Positions 11,787-26,865 of a stretch of DNA of 64,000 nucleotides are shown piece by piece. Position 1 is the first letter of the stretch, and each line of letters starts with the position of its first letter. Origin of the DNA: Epiperipatus broadwayi (taxonomy: Eukaryota > Onychophora > Udeonychophora > Euonychophora > Peripatidae); assembly GCA_028023455.1 (NCBI GenBank), contig JAQFVV010012434.1, positions 4,616,264 through 4,680,263 on the forward strand, written 5' to 3'. The notes below the pieces were generated by a model. It ran no database searches and was not told the origin of the DNA. It saw only the letters and a list, made by a program, of their open reading frames with translations. The position numbers were made by a program, and so were the translations under genes.

Positions 11787-12243
11787 CAGGGGTGGCCAAC
11801 TTTTGTATTCATAAGATCTACTTTTTATTTTAAAAACGTTTGCGATAGACTTCTTGTTATAGGCGTAGTCTAAGTGGAGGGAGGTGTGAAATACATACTA
11901 TTTTTATATATCTACCTAGTAAAAAATAACAATTATTTAACGGGCCAAAAAACTCATGTCATGGGGAATTAAAGCAACATGAGTAATTATTAACAATATT
12001 TATTAATTCAAATTAGCTACATTAAATCAAGATTAAAAATATTATTTTCAATAATTATATGGTGGACTTCACCTATCTAGAATTGAAAAAAAAAATTAGA
12101 ACAAAAATAAAAAAAACTAGAAAATCTTGATTTAATTTGTTTCACTCGTTACCCAACAGCTCTTGCCAGATTGGCCTCGCGATCGACCAAAAATGGCTTT
12201 GCGATTGTCCGGTGGATCACGATCGACTTGTTGAACACCCCTG
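11787..12243. mobile_element. non-autonomous hAT-type DNA transposon (457 bp)
   Basis: The left end CAGGGGTGGCCAAC and the inverted right end CAGGGGTGTTCAAC are typical hAT termini. The flanking 8-mers GTATATAT (11779-11786) and GTATACAC (12244-12251) agree at six of eight positions, consistent with an aged 8-bp target duplication. The right subterminal part (12150-12240) is GC-rich (GGCCTCGCGATCGACC, CACGATCGACTTG), while the interior is AT-rich and non-coding. It lacks a transposase and would depend on one encoded elsewhere. Confidence 0.75.
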
Positions 12244-12251
12244 GTATACAC

Positions 12252-14523
12252 TATAGTGCCTCTTTTATTTTTTAAAGTTAAATTGTTAAAAAGTTATATC
12301 AATTTGTTATTTAGTAATATTCCACGGCTTATAAAATAATTAACTAAAAATATTTGTAATTCTGACTGCTTACGTGATTTCAATAAAACGCAGTTTACAT
12401 AGAAGATTCAACTTTTATTACATTTTCTTCAATTTTTTGTTTTAAAGTCAAGTTAAATGTAAGTAAATAATGCATTTTATTGTATCCCTTAATTGTTACA
12501 ATATTTTCAAAGCCAAATTAAATAATAAATGCAGTAAAAAAAAAAAATATTTTTAGCTATTTTTTACTAATCACTTTTAAGTGATATCATTTTTATTATT
12601 GTATTAAATTTCTGCCATTTAAAAAAGGGCAATTTTTTTTCATAATCAAGTAAATATAAATAATTTTATTAAATTATTTTTTTTAATATTCACAAACTTA
12701 TTTTATTTAAATTAAATTAATACATTTTAACTATCTATTATTATTACAATGATTCTATTCATTTCCATAAATATTTCAAATCCGTGATTTTATGGGAATG
12801 AAAGATACTGAATAATAGAATATAATCTTAGCTAATTCTTCAAGATATATATTATAGAATTTTTTCTACATGTGCACTATTTTTAACAACATTTATTTAA
12901 AACAATCCAATTTAATATGTATATAAGTGTGCGAATGTGTGTGTACAAAGACTAAACAAAATAGCAATAACTGTTTTAATATTGACATACTTTTGGTATA
13001 ATGTAGCACAGAAATGCTTATCTATATATATATTTTTATTATAGATAAAATTTTAAGTACAAACATCTGACTAGAGTTTAGTTGGGTTTATAATCCTGTG
13101 ATAAGAAATATCAGATCTGAGTAAATATAAAAGTAGTCAAATTGTTGATTAATTAACTAAAATATTAATGTTCTAAATTTTTGACTGCTTAATGTTGAAA
13201 AATAGGAAGTCTTTATAGTAATATCTCTATTAATAAGAATTGGAAAAAATAAACATGCTAGAACAACCCATAGTTAAAAATTAGTTCTACAAAGTTAACT
13301 TACTAAATATTTTTAAAGATTTCAGTCAAGAATATAAAATAATTATGGAATAAGTGATTACAAAGTAACACATTTACATTTATTTCATAAAATTTCCATT
13401 AATTTCAATAGCAGAACAGTTATTGTTAGATGATGTTTTAAAGTCATGATTTTCAATGTGAGTGTTACAATATAAAAGCTGTAATTGTCCCTGAACATAT
13501 AAACTGTTCGCATGTAATATAAAACTGTTTCATATTGTATAAACTCTTTTTTGGGATAAAAATAAATGATGATTCTATCTGATTTTCAAATAATGTTTTC
13601 AAAATTAGAATTCATGGATATTAGCAAGTATGTTTTTAAAAATCTACTTTCATACCTTATGATTAGATCATAAGTGATAAATAAATCAAATGGTTTTAAA
13701 ATAATGAACAATCTTACAAAATGTTTTATTTATATATCAATTAATCAATAGATTAGCAAAATTTATGTCAAGATATATTTGGGCTTTACAAGTCCTTTTT
13801 TTTTTAAATAATATATACTAAAATAATTTCTGAAATTATTGTTAAAATTTAACATAAAATTTTCATCCAATAAGTAAAAATAATTTTGTATAGAGACATC
13901 TGAATAAAAGAGATTATCATCTCATTAAAATCTTTTTGATCATATGATCAATTAAAAACTCAATTTTTTGACAACTAATAAACTCACGTTTTGATTACTA
14001 AAATGCCAAAAAAAACATATCATTAGATGATTTCATTTTATTATAATTTAATTCCAATTTAAATAAAAATTTATTAATTAAAATTATTTTTTTATTAATT
14101 CAATCTCTCAATATTTTCTCATCAGTTGTTATCTCTAATCAAAATAACGTATTTACTCAAAAGAGTGTGGTTGAAACATTTTTTATTCATTTTAAAAAAG
14201 CCTTTATCAATATTCACCATTTATAAAAATGTTCAGTTAAATTCTGAGTGTTCAAAATTAATATCAATTTAAAATTTTTTGAAATGATTGCTTTTGACAG
14301 TTAATGTAAAAAAATATTACAAAACAATTTTACATAGTCATCCTCTAAAAAAATAGGCCAAACTCAACAATTCTTTATATGTTTTTTCTGGGCATTGTTT
14401 TGACTTTCAGACATGCATAACAACTTTTTTTTTTTTTACTTTTTTATTTCTTTGCTATATGAATTGTTTGCAACTTAACTATTAACAAAATCTTATAAAG
14501 GAATCCATCAAGACTCCATACCA
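12252..14523. other. AT-rich non-coding stretch
   Basis: No gene, RNA or clear repeat recognised; long A/T homopolymers and scattered short TA runs. Confidence 0.5.
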
Positions 14524-14537
14524 TGAGATATAATCAT

Positions 14538-14620
14538 TAAAACAGACAAAACTCTCTATATGTATTGTCACTCAATGCAAACCAGAATAATCAATGAAAT
14601 GGTGATCATGTGGTGTTTAT
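14538..14620. mobile_element. short internally deleted copy of F1 (83 bp)
   Basis: It starts TAAAACAGACAAAACTCTC and runs through TCACTCAATGCAAACCAGAA to AATCAATGAAATGGTGATCA. It thus has the left arm and the tail phrase of F1 but no central part or right arm. A perfect 14-bp direct repeat TGAGATATAATCAT flanks it (14524-14537 and 14621-14634). This identifies the true ends of F1 and supports retroposition. Confidence 0.75.
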
Positions 14621-14634
14621 TGAGATATAATCAT

Positions 14635-16930
14635 CAGTACTTTTATTGTTCTTTAATTATATCACTATAGCCATAGATTTGGCAATCATTAATTATCTAT
14701 TTCATAGTTTGTGTTTTCCTAAATTTACATAAATTAATGACTGATAAATCCAATTATAAAACAGATGAGGGCAGTGGTCATAGATTGTCCTGATTCTGTT
14801 TAAGAGACTCCCTTTGCATTTAAAAGATCAAATCCAGCTGTTTTTATTATTGGATTTGTAAAAAATTGTTTGTAACATCATAAATATTTCAATTTTACAT
14901 TATAATTCTTTAATTGTGATTTATTAACATCCAAAAGAACATATTGATTTGAAAGGAATTTTAGGTGCTAAAACTATGTCTTTAGTTATTAGTAAGTCCA
15001 TTTTGTTTAACAGCTTCATATACATTTTATCTTAAGCAATCTCACTTCTAATATCTAGTAGAGGAATATATGAAAAAATAAAAAGCCATTGTGAAGAAGT
15101 ATATTTGAGTATACAAGTAATATTTCTCATGGTTTTATTTAAATGAATATTCAAAAGTTTAATATGGAAACTTTTTCCCCAAATAAAAGCACAGTATACA
15201 AGCAGAATATGCTAGTGCTAAAGAATCTGTTCTTAATATATGTGCATCACAATCTCAAATAATGCCAGTTAGCTTTCCAAAGAGCTTATTCCTAAAAATT
15301 AATTTTGAATTAATCTTATTTAAATGATGAAATTAAGTTTGACTACAATCCAAGATTACTCCAAATAGCTGAGATAAGATAGTATGGGTTAATTTTTTGT
15401 TGTTTGGATTAGGAATAAGACTCCAGTCTTTGAAAAAGATTTCCAATGTTTATATATGTATACTTGAGATATTTTTTTATTTCAGAAAAAGATATCTTAT
15501 GAGAAGTCAAAATAATGTTATCAGCATAAATTAATTTCATGCATTTTGTTTTGTAAAGATAACTTATGATTACAGTTAAATAATAGATGATATTGAATTT
15601 TAAGGAAGGCTATTTTGTAAAATTTTGTTACTATTACAAAATTTTACAGCATTCTCATGGCCCACCATGCATTAGCATATAAAATAAATAGCCTTTATTC
15701 AGAAACCAGATTTCATCATTATGAACATTATTTTTAGTAGATTTTTAGTCATTTACTTTTTTTCTATCTCATTTTCTTTTAGCATCATATACTCTTCCAA
15801 CAATTCCATGCTTTTTTTGCCTCTAAATATATAAATGTTCCAGCTTCTTTACCATCTTATAATTTCTTTAATAAATGAATTATTTTTATTTTATCATTTC
15901 AATACATCAGTTATTGCAAATTCTAATCTTTCAAATTGTAGTTTCTATTCCATATCAGTATTTTACTATCCATATCTGACCGATATAAAACTATCTCCTA
16001 CAAAATATTAAAGAAGCCTCGTTTCATTCCACCTTTATTGATCAAAAAATAATTTTTTACTTCTATTAAAAATCTTTTTAATTGCCACAACTTTTATTTT
16101 TATATAGTAAAAATTAAATATTACTGTTTTTTTGTTTTTTTACAAAATACATAGAAATTATACCTGCAATTTTACTATCGTTCACTCTATATATACTTAT
16201 TGTTCACTTTATTTTTAAAGGTCTTTTAACCTTTTTTTTTTTTTATGTTTTACTTCTGCAAACATATATAAAAGTTCTTAATTACAAAACATCTAACAGC
16301 TGTTGTATTAATTTTTTAACTGTAATCAAAGAAAAACGCTAATGATCGTTCAAATTTTTATTTATTTACATTTTTTAGATTAAATTAATATTTAATAGTA
16401 TAATTTCATTTTTTACATGATATTTTTCTTTATATATGTTATAATCAAAATAATTCTTTCTGGATGCTTATATAAAAATATAATAAAATTAACTTTTGTA
16501 ATATATGTCTTAGATATTTTTATTATTATAACTTTTTTTTTTTGCATTGAATATTATTTAAAGTGAACAATATAAAGCATTTTTACAAAAAATAATTAAT
16601 CTTCTTTCTCTTAAAATTTTTAGTGATACCTTTTACATTTCTAATATAATTATTAATAGGTATTTTATCATGAGTTCTTAATTTTATATTGCAATATTTA
16701 TGCTGCACCTTTTTCGAATTCGAAGCTTATGACAATCATATATGTATTTACATATAATTCTACACATTCATATAATATATGCTTGTTATATATATATTTC
16801 AATACACTCTTGTCATATTATCCAATTATTTTCAGTCTAAAATAAAAATATATTAATGTAAAATATGTAGATAAAAATATAAATATAAAATTCATATATA
16901 AGTTTTAAAAGTGTATTTAAATTCAGTTTT
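14635..16930. other. AT-rich non-coding stretch
   Basis: No gene recognised. A small inverted pair around TTTTGTAAAATTTTG (15605-15650) and homopolymer runs are the only structure noticed. Confidence 0.5.
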
Positions 16931-16937
16931 TATTGTT

Positions 16938-17119
16938 TTCTCTCCCCCTCTTTTCCTCTCTCTTCTTCTCTCTCTTCCTCATTCTCTCTCTCCTCCTCTC
17001 TCTCTTCTCTTTCTCTTCCTCATTCTCTCTCTCCCTCCTCTCTCTCTCTAATTCTCTCTCTCCCTCCTCTCTCTCTCTCTCTAACTCTCTCTCTCCCTTT
17101 CTCTTTTTCTCTCTTTCTT

Positions 17120-17172
<53 letters not shown>

Positions 17173-17173
17173 T

Positions 17174-17204
<31 letters not shown>

Positions 17205-17215
17205 TTCTATTTATC
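16938..17215. repeat. CT-rich microsatellite (TC/TCTTTC)
   Basis: About 280 bp of pure pyrimidine on the plus strand, with a perfect (TC)n core at about 17125-17169 and interrupted CTCTCTTTCC-type units around it. The open frames on either strand (Ser/Leu-rich plus, Arg/Glu-rich minus) are artefacts of the repeat. Such tracts can form triplex DNA. Confidence 0.95.
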
Positions 17216-19078
17216 AAAAATAAATAAACTTATCAACCTTCATTTTCAGCCATTTTGTAAAAAAAATATTAATGTTAATGATGAAATGCAAAATATACAA
17301 AGATGTTGCACTGTGAAAACTGTATTTACATTGTGAATTAAAAAGTCAAACTTTGGTTTAAAATTCTCAAAGTGTAAAATTAGTGATAACAATTCTTCCT
17401 AATCTGATAATATCTGTGAAGTAATTTGTTTTAAGTTTATTCTTTATTTGCAGTAAGTTTATATCCAGTGTTCAATGTTATTCTTTTTAGTTTTTAATTA
17501 TTTTTTTCTAAAATTTTATATAAACTTATGCAATGTGTTACTGTTTATCAAAACATTCATTCTAGTCACATATTCTACACAAAATGTAATCTTTTCTCAA
17601 TTTTAATTAAATATTTATCATGTTCTATGATGTAATTTTAGCAGATTAAGAAGCACAATTAATCCTAGCATGTTTTTTTTTTAAAACTAATTTTCATAAA
17701 TTGTTAATTTGAACTATTCAACTTAATACTTTGTTTTCTTTTATAACTAAATCAGTCTATTTTCTTACACAAAGAGAGCCTGTTATGGCTTTTTTTAGAC
17801 TATATAGTCGCATTAAGTTAGGACTTGAAAATATTATAAATAATCAGAAGTTCTGTAACGTATATGATGTTTTCCAAAGGACTGCAAGAATGTGTCTAAA
17901 TAAGTCTGTCAGATTAAGTGTGAAATAAGGGAGGGTGTGAAAACAAGAAAATGACTGTTGTTTTAGTAGAATTAATTCTATTCATGCATTTTACGAATTT
18001 TTATTAACTTACAAATTTTTAATTTCCTATTTATTATTTATTTTTTCCCCCAGTATGAGTTATTGGATTCAAATGATTTAAGTTCATTGATAGAGTGGTA
18101 TATAGTATTTACATAATAAATAAATATACAAAGGACATGTCATGGAACTAAAAAAGTAAAACTTAAATAAAACTGACATTAGATGTTTTTTACATAATTT
18201 AAAGAGGGCAACTCTTTGAAAATAATGACTAATTTTTCATTTCAAAAACAAAATAAAGACTGCTTATAACAGTTATCTTGAAAAAGTTTGTGATAAAGGG
18301 ATATTATTTGTAATTATATTTGGACTATTTCCATTATTTAACAATTAATTCTAGATTATGTAAATAATTCATCATATAATTATTAAATTATTTTAAATCA
18401 TTTGATAGTTTTTGCCTGATTGACAATAAATGAAATCATTGTTTTTAAATATTCACTTTGATGGAGAAAAATATTGTATTTATTTATTGTTTATTAAATC
18501 TTACCTGAAAAATGAAACCTTATTTTTAATGTATGCTGTGCTTTATTAAAGGTAAACTAGAATTTAATGATTCTCATATAAGTGCAAAGCCTCATTCACA
18601 GGATTTCAAAGAAGATAAATGAAGAAATCATTAATTATTAGGTCAGCTAAATATTAGTTATTAAGGGCATAATATCTTTTCTGCATATTTATTAACTAAT
18701 AATTACAAAAGTAGCTGAATTGGCATCACATTGGATTTAAATTTCAAGCTGTGGCAGGCTAATGTGCTAATCATTATGTCATAAGGGTTTTCTGTATTTT
18801 ATGTAATTGGTATAATTATGTCTGCATTTTTAAATTATAATTTATTGATGTAACATTTTGTTTCTATTTTTTAATGTTTTCCTTTCGTTTATAAATAATT
18901 TATATTATAAATCAGTTAATTTATTTATGTTATCTAAGCTGATTACAACTGATGTTTATAATATTTATCTTATAACGTTTGTTTGCTTTTTTACTTTTGT
19001 ATAATGTTATTAAGATGACTAAGAATAACTTTTATTAAACATTTGTTTTTATTTTTAATAATTATATTACAGTAATAA
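17216..19078. other. AT-rich non-coding stretch
   Basis: No gene recognised. Around 18715-18785 the minus strand reads like a badly decayed tRNA-derived repeat (ATTAGCACATTAGCCTGCC ... AAATCC), too degenerate to call. Confidence 0.45.
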
Positions 19079-19272
<194 letters not shown>

Positions 19273-19629
19273 GGTTTATTTCTTGGGAGTTTTTAAGAAG
19301 TTGAGCACTAGAAGTGGACAGAGCTGAATGGCTCATGATTCATGGACATTGAATATTGGAGTCTGCCACACTCTCATTGCACAAAAGCATGAAAGACAAT
19401 AGTTATAGTGATATGAGAATTAAAACAAACATTTTTATTTTCTGTTATTTTCGCTATTTATTTTTAATTATATGATAGTGAAGTCATTTGCATATCTAAT
19501 TTAAATAGTGCTGGGAATTAATATATTCTTAATAGTTTTAGTCTGTTTCAAAATCTACACTATCATTCAGCAGATACTCTAGGACAATTTCTGACATTAG
19601 GGGAACCCATCAAACCATTGCTGACACAA

Positions 19630-20600
19630 TCAAAAGATACAACTTTAGACATTCCATCAAAAGTATATACAAAATGTTTTTATATTTTACTAAAAATTTC
19701 AAATTTATCCAAAGTTCAAAAAAATTCATATTTCATCAAAAGTTAAAAAAAAAAAGTATGGAGGGAGAATACATGGCTAATTAAAATATGTAACCATAAT
19801 ATAAAGTGAAAAATATTTTGTTGTTTATTTTTGAACAATAAGTAGATATAACACATTCCCTGTAATTAGAAAATACTAAAATCAAAACAATTTTAGACAT
19901 TTCATTCAAACAATCTTAAACTATTACAGATTTCAAATTTCAAAAAACTTAAAAAAAATATTAAAACAGGCAAAACTCTCCATACAGTAGTGCCACTTGG
20001 TGATTTAAAAAAAGAATGGTGGTAGAATACAAAATTTGAAATTTCTTTGATAGTGGAAAAAAAATTATATGAGAAATATTTATTTTATTTTGTTCATTTT
20101 GAACAGTAAATAGATATATTCTTACCTATAATTAGAAAATATTAAAATCAAAACACTTTTAGACATTTCATCTAATGTATCTATAAACAGTTGTTGATTT
20201 CACATTTTAACGAAACTTAAAAAAATGCCGCAGAACATAAAATTTTAAGTTTCTTCAAAAGTTAAAAAAAAAAAAATGTGATAAGTATTATTTTATCTTA
20301 AGAATGAATAAAAATATGAATTACTACAATTATCAAATATTAAATTTGAAATTAATTTTACAATTATCGATATACATGACATTTTACTTTACAATAAGTA
20401 AAAATGTTGCCGCAGAAAATGTGACCAAAAAATTAAAACAAATTTCATAAAATATGTATAATATTAAAATAAAGGTGTGGCAAAATACATGTAAAATATT
20501 AGAATTATAACATAATACAAAAAATAATAACATAAGAAATATTTATTTTATGTTGTTGATTTTTAAAAAACAAATAGATAAAATATTACTTGAAAGCAAG
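19630..20600. repeat. degenerate long-unit tandem repeat (about 230 bp period)
   Basis: Three to four diverged units share, in order: a poly(A) with GTATGG/GAATGG, AATATTTATTTTATTTTGTT, GAACA(A/G)TAA(A/G)TAGATAT, TAATTAGAAAATA(C/T)TAAAATC, and TTTTAGACATTTCAT. Unit starts are near 19740, 19965, 20270 and possibly 20530. A short F1 fragment is nested in the second unit. Confidence 0.55.
19968..20018. mobile_element. very short F1 fragment nested in a tandem repeat
   Basis: ATTAAAACAGGCAAAACTCT followed by CCATACAGTAGTGCCACTTG and GTGAT interrupts the second unit of the tandem repeat. TTAAAAAAA occurs on both sides, a possible target duplication. It has the F1 left end and the start of its tail phrase (TGGTGAT) only. 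Confidence 0.55.
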
Positions 20601-20901
20601 AAAGATTATGCTATATTTGTCATGGCTTAGAATATGGAAGAGAAAAATTTATGACGTTTTGATTCATAATGTGGAACTGGAAAAAATAAAAGGTTTTGAC
20701 CAAACTAGATATCATAATTTTAAATCTATTAAAACAAGAAGTAAAAAATAATAGTAAAAAGTATTAAAACATGTTTTGTCAAACAATTAATAAACATTTG
20801 ATTTTTTAAGTTATTCAAGTACATTTACCTATTTATCTATTCACCCACTAATCTATCTTCTTATCTATCAATTTGTCTTTGGTATATATATATATATATA
20901 T

Positions 20902-22937
20902 TGTAACGATATATAAATATGTCGTTACATTTATTTAAAATAAAAACTTAAAAGTTCGCAAATAAAAGGAAAAAACTAAACGCTAAAATTAACATGTTTG
21001 TTAAACATATATATATTCGCACGGATGCTAAACTTTAAAAATATTTTTTTCATAAACAAGAAAAAAAAAGTATTTGAACGTATTTTTTTTTAAATAAAAA
21101 AATACAAGATTGAAATATAAAAATATTTTAATAAAAAAATAACGTAAGTTAAAATAAAAACAGGTATTAATTAATTCCTGTAATCTGTAAATGGAAATGA
21201 TTGTTTATTAATTATCTAAAAGTTGTTTAATTAAAAAGTCAGATGAAAAGTTAGATAAGAGAAGAAAGAGATTTTAGCTTGACCAATGGAAGCAAATAAA
21301 GGCCCGGACCATAACGAAAAAACAGAACAGTGACGTTTTTGTTCATGGAATCCATAGGAGGACTATAAAAAGAAAAAGTATTGAGTTCCAGTCAGTTTTT
21401 CCAACTTGATTTGATGACAACGGTAAGACGCACTTGCCGTTCTCTCTCATTTTTTTTGTTTGTTTTAAAAAAAAAATAAAATGAAAAGACTGTGATACCA
21501 GAATGGAACCAGCTAATGCTACCTCCAGAACATTTTCTTCCAATGGAGACGCCGTGGGAATTGCCAACAGGAACCTGGACTCTTATACTGTAAGCTATAT
21601 TGACATGAACTCTAAATTTAAAAAAATAACTAAGAACTTTCGTTCAAGCTTATGAACTTCTATCTGACTTTTAAGTTTTTAAATCAAATTAATAATGTTT
21701 AATTTTATATGTTTCCCGATTGATAAACATCATTTCCATTTTTTTTTTTTTTTTATTGTAAAGATTATTTAAATGTATGAAATTTAAGTTGTTTATAGAC
21801 GCTTGCATGGATTCGTTTGCGGTTAATTATATTTTGGTTTTCATATTTGATCAAAATATATAGACATTCGATAAATAATGATACCTTACGGTGAGTATCT
21901 AAAATGTATTTATTCGGATGTCTTTTAAGTTATTGGTGACAACGCAAGTATCTTATGGTGAATACTATTGGGTTACTTATAAGTTTCCCTCTGCGATTGT
22001 CGGTATCAATAATTTTGTATTTTGATCGTTTATGTTTATTTTGAAATGTTTTTGACCGTGGAATCTATGTAATCGATCTATACCCAACATTTTTAAACAA
22101 ATCTGTGCGAACGTATTTAAATGTTAAAATTAAGTCGGGCGTGAATGGCTATATAGTTTTGTAAAGTTGTATTAAGGGAGGGTAATCTTAGGTTATTCAT
22201 TTCGTAGTTGAATTGGTTCAATGGATTGGATATATTTGTGTAATTAGTAGATGTAGTATGAGGTCCGCTACGGGCAGGATTATAGACATACGCCACACAC
22301 CCTCTGTTTGCCTATGGATGGGTTTGTAAGTCGGCAGAAGACCGCAGTCCATTCCTATGGAGTTTTTTGTTTATTGATCTACTTGCCAACAGATGTCACA
22401 TTCCTGTTGGTGGAGAGTCAATCTCTTCTCTATTTCTACTTATTGTTCAGATGTACATTCCTGACAATATAGTATTTTATGTTATCGTATCATGCTACAT
22501 TGAATACATGAATGTATCAGATGGATTGGCGCCAGTTGATTGCGAAATTTGTTGCCTAAGGTTAAATCAGGGAAGAATATTTTCCTTTCAAATGCAGACC
22601 TATGTAGTCCATTCATACTCGACCCTCTAAATAAATAGTAAACTCATTATTTGCAATCTACTTAAATTTAGAATTAAAGTTAATATAAAAATCTAAAATG
22701 TTAAACTTTTACTCTTTGATATTTAAGATATAAAATTTATACTTTATTATCTCTGCTACTCCACTGAGCTAGTGACTTGGGCTAACGATCTGAATATTTA
22801 AATAAAGTGGAATCTTAACAGCGCGTATCTGCCTACTTTATAAATTTTTCTAGGTTTAAATGCCTAGATGGCGCCTTGTAGAGCAGATATTGTTTTTGCG
22901 GTTAGATTCGATCTTCACATTCATTTCGATCGTTATA
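20902..22937 (+). repeat. solo-LTR-like interspersed repeat, copy 1 (2.04 kb)
   Basis: This matches 44372-46482 along its whole length at high identity. It begins TGTAACGAT and ends ATCGTTATA, a short inverted terminal pair of the TG...CA type seen in many Ty3/Gypsy LTRs. The first 28 bp form a hairpin (TGTAACGA / TCGTTACA). A TATA box with an initiator lies about 460 bp in, and AATAAA motifs follow towards the end. It contains no gag or pol, so it is either a solo LTR or a non-autonomous element. It sits inside a TA dinucleotide run on both sides. The small frames 21343-21567 (minus) and 22367-22630 (plus) are not conserved in the second copy as proteins of fixed ends, and I do not call them genes. 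Confidence 0.65.
21363..21396 (+). promoter_or_regulatory. core promoter of LTR-like repeat copy 1 (TATA plus Inr)
   Basis: CTATAAAAAG at 21363-21372 is followed about 30 bp downstream by TCAGT (21392-21396), an arthropod-style initiator. The second copy has TATAAAAA at 44835 and GACAGTT at 44865 with similar spacing. Conserved spacing across copies supports a Pol II start within the repeat. Confidence 0.5.
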
Positions 22938-22945
22938 ATATATAT

Positions 22946-25015
<2,070 letters not shown>

Positions 25016-25860
25016 TTAAACTTTTTCATTTTTTACCTCAAACTCTTGAGAATTAAAAAACAATCAGACTGCCATTCTTAGGTATGATCTTTGCTAAGGC
25101 AGTACAATTATTACTGGAATTGATCTGAAACTGGATTTGATACAAGTGCTCCAGCTGGAAGAAGGTGTAGGTTTAGTTAGACCTATTTAAAATCTAAATT
25201 AACCTACATTGCATAGTCTGTCCAGCTGTTCCTAATAGATTATTAATTGTAGTCATAGAAATTAACAATATCAGTACTAATAGTAAAGCAAGGGGCCATC
25301 ATAGTACTAAAAAATAATATAATCTTTTTTTTTTTCAAAATATTGGTGCATAAGATATGTGAACTTTACTTAATGCAAATTTTCAAGATCAGGATGAAGA
25401 ATTGTACTGGTGATGATTAAGTTGCTGCCAATATATAAGATTGACTTAGCTGCTTTTATTGTAATTCATCCTCCGAGATGAAAGAATAGACTTTAAATAA
25501 TAATATTACTAGTCAATTGCATTGTTAAACATAAAATATATGTTAAGTTTAATGCTGGCAGCAGGATTAGCTTAATTAGGTGTAATAGTTACACTAAATG
25601 TAGTTTATGGTGCTTGATCATTATTCTAGTAATTTGCCATTACTCCCCAAGTTTTCTATTTAATTTATTCTGCCATTTTAATATTAGAGATGCATCATAA
25701 ATCCTGCATTATTTGAGTGAAATATAGAATATGTATTAAAAGATACTATGAAATCAGTGAAATTAAGAATTAGTAAAAAAAGCATCTTAAATATTTTGTT
25801 TTGAATGCAGCTTATATAAAAAAAAATTGATCAGCTGAAAAAAAGAATAAAAAACTGAAG
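25016..25860. other. non-coding stretch, somewhat less AT-rich
   Basis: 25040-25290 and 25360-25620 are less AT-rich than the average, but I find no exon borders, frame or repeat match in them. Confidence 0.4.
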
Positions 25861-26060
25861 ACTTTAGAGATATAGATTTGGAGAACAAAGAAAAAAGATA
25901 TGATTTAAAAATAACATTAGATTAGAAATGTTGAAAACCGAAGTGATAAAAAAAAATATTATTTCCTGAACAAAGTAAGATTCAGAGAAATTGAATAAGG
26001 CATGCATTTTCAGGAAGAGAAATTTTAATAGTTTTATTGTTGCCATAGATCCACTTTTAC
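25861..26060. repeat. unclassified repeat, also at 26866-27000
   Basis: AATATTATTTCCTGAACAAA, AGATTCAGAGAAATTGAATA and GGCATGCATTTTCAGG resemble the segment at 26915-26985 (AATATTATTTTCTGGTATTA, AAAGAAATTGAATTGGGCAT). Both copies are old. The minus frame 25864-26064 has no recognised domain. Confidence 0.35.
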
Positions 26061-26765
26061 CCACACATATTTGCTTTTTGAATATAAAATGTTTGTAAGA
26101 GTTAATTTTGTAATTTTAAAAGTCCAAGTACTTTTTTTTATAAATATTATTTTTTAATTGATCACAACTTCAATACCTCCATCAATTTGTGTAACTTAGG
26201 GCTTTGGTAGTATGATGGATTCAAGAGCTAAAGGTTACTGAATTAAAGCTCAACCTATCACCCTTGTTTTTAAATGTCACATGACATTTTGAGCAACAAT
26301 TATTCTTTGTTATATACATAATTAAAACACCAGTTGTTTATTATATACCAATAAAATTAATTAAATTACAGAATATGCAATTTCAAAAAGTGTAATACAT
26401 TATAAATAGTCATTAAATTAGAACACTATATATAAAAAGCAAGGTGTTCAAAGGAGTGTCGTTTTAGTGTATATTATAAGGATAATTTTTAAACACGAAT
26501 TTAAATCTAAAAACATTACTACTTAGATGATAATCTTTTCTGGGATAACTGATGAGTGCTGATTCAGCACAAAATATGCACCTTGGGGATTGTACATCTT
26601 TTTTTACATGTTTCTGGTCATATTTTATGATTACACCTCTCCACAAGATGTTAAAAGCAGTTAGAAACTAAATCCTACCTTGCATGAGAATGGCATAGTG
26701 AAAATTTCATTATATAAATATTTGTTGTTGTTTTTTTTTTAAATGAAAGGTTAGAAGTCTTTATA

Positions 26766-26768
<3 letters not shown>

Positions 26769-26855
<87 letters not shown>
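26769..26855. repeat. (TA)n microsatellite
   Basis: About 87 bp of perfect alternating TA. Confidence 0.98.
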
Positions 26856-26857
<2 letters not shown>

Positions 26858-26865
26858 TTTATTGA

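Noticed and set aside
16933-17223. Ser/Leu-rich frame (plus) and Arg/Glu-rich frame (minus)
   Set aside because: Both are translations of the CT microsatellite.
18715-18785. Possible tRNA-derived repeat on the minus strand
   Set aside because: A- and B-box matches are too degenerate to separate from chance.
22367-22630. Frame shared between the two LTR-like copies (also 45830-46114) as a possible gene
   Set aside because: The DNA is repeated at similar identity outside the frame, and the frame ends differ between copies, so protein-level conservation is not shown.
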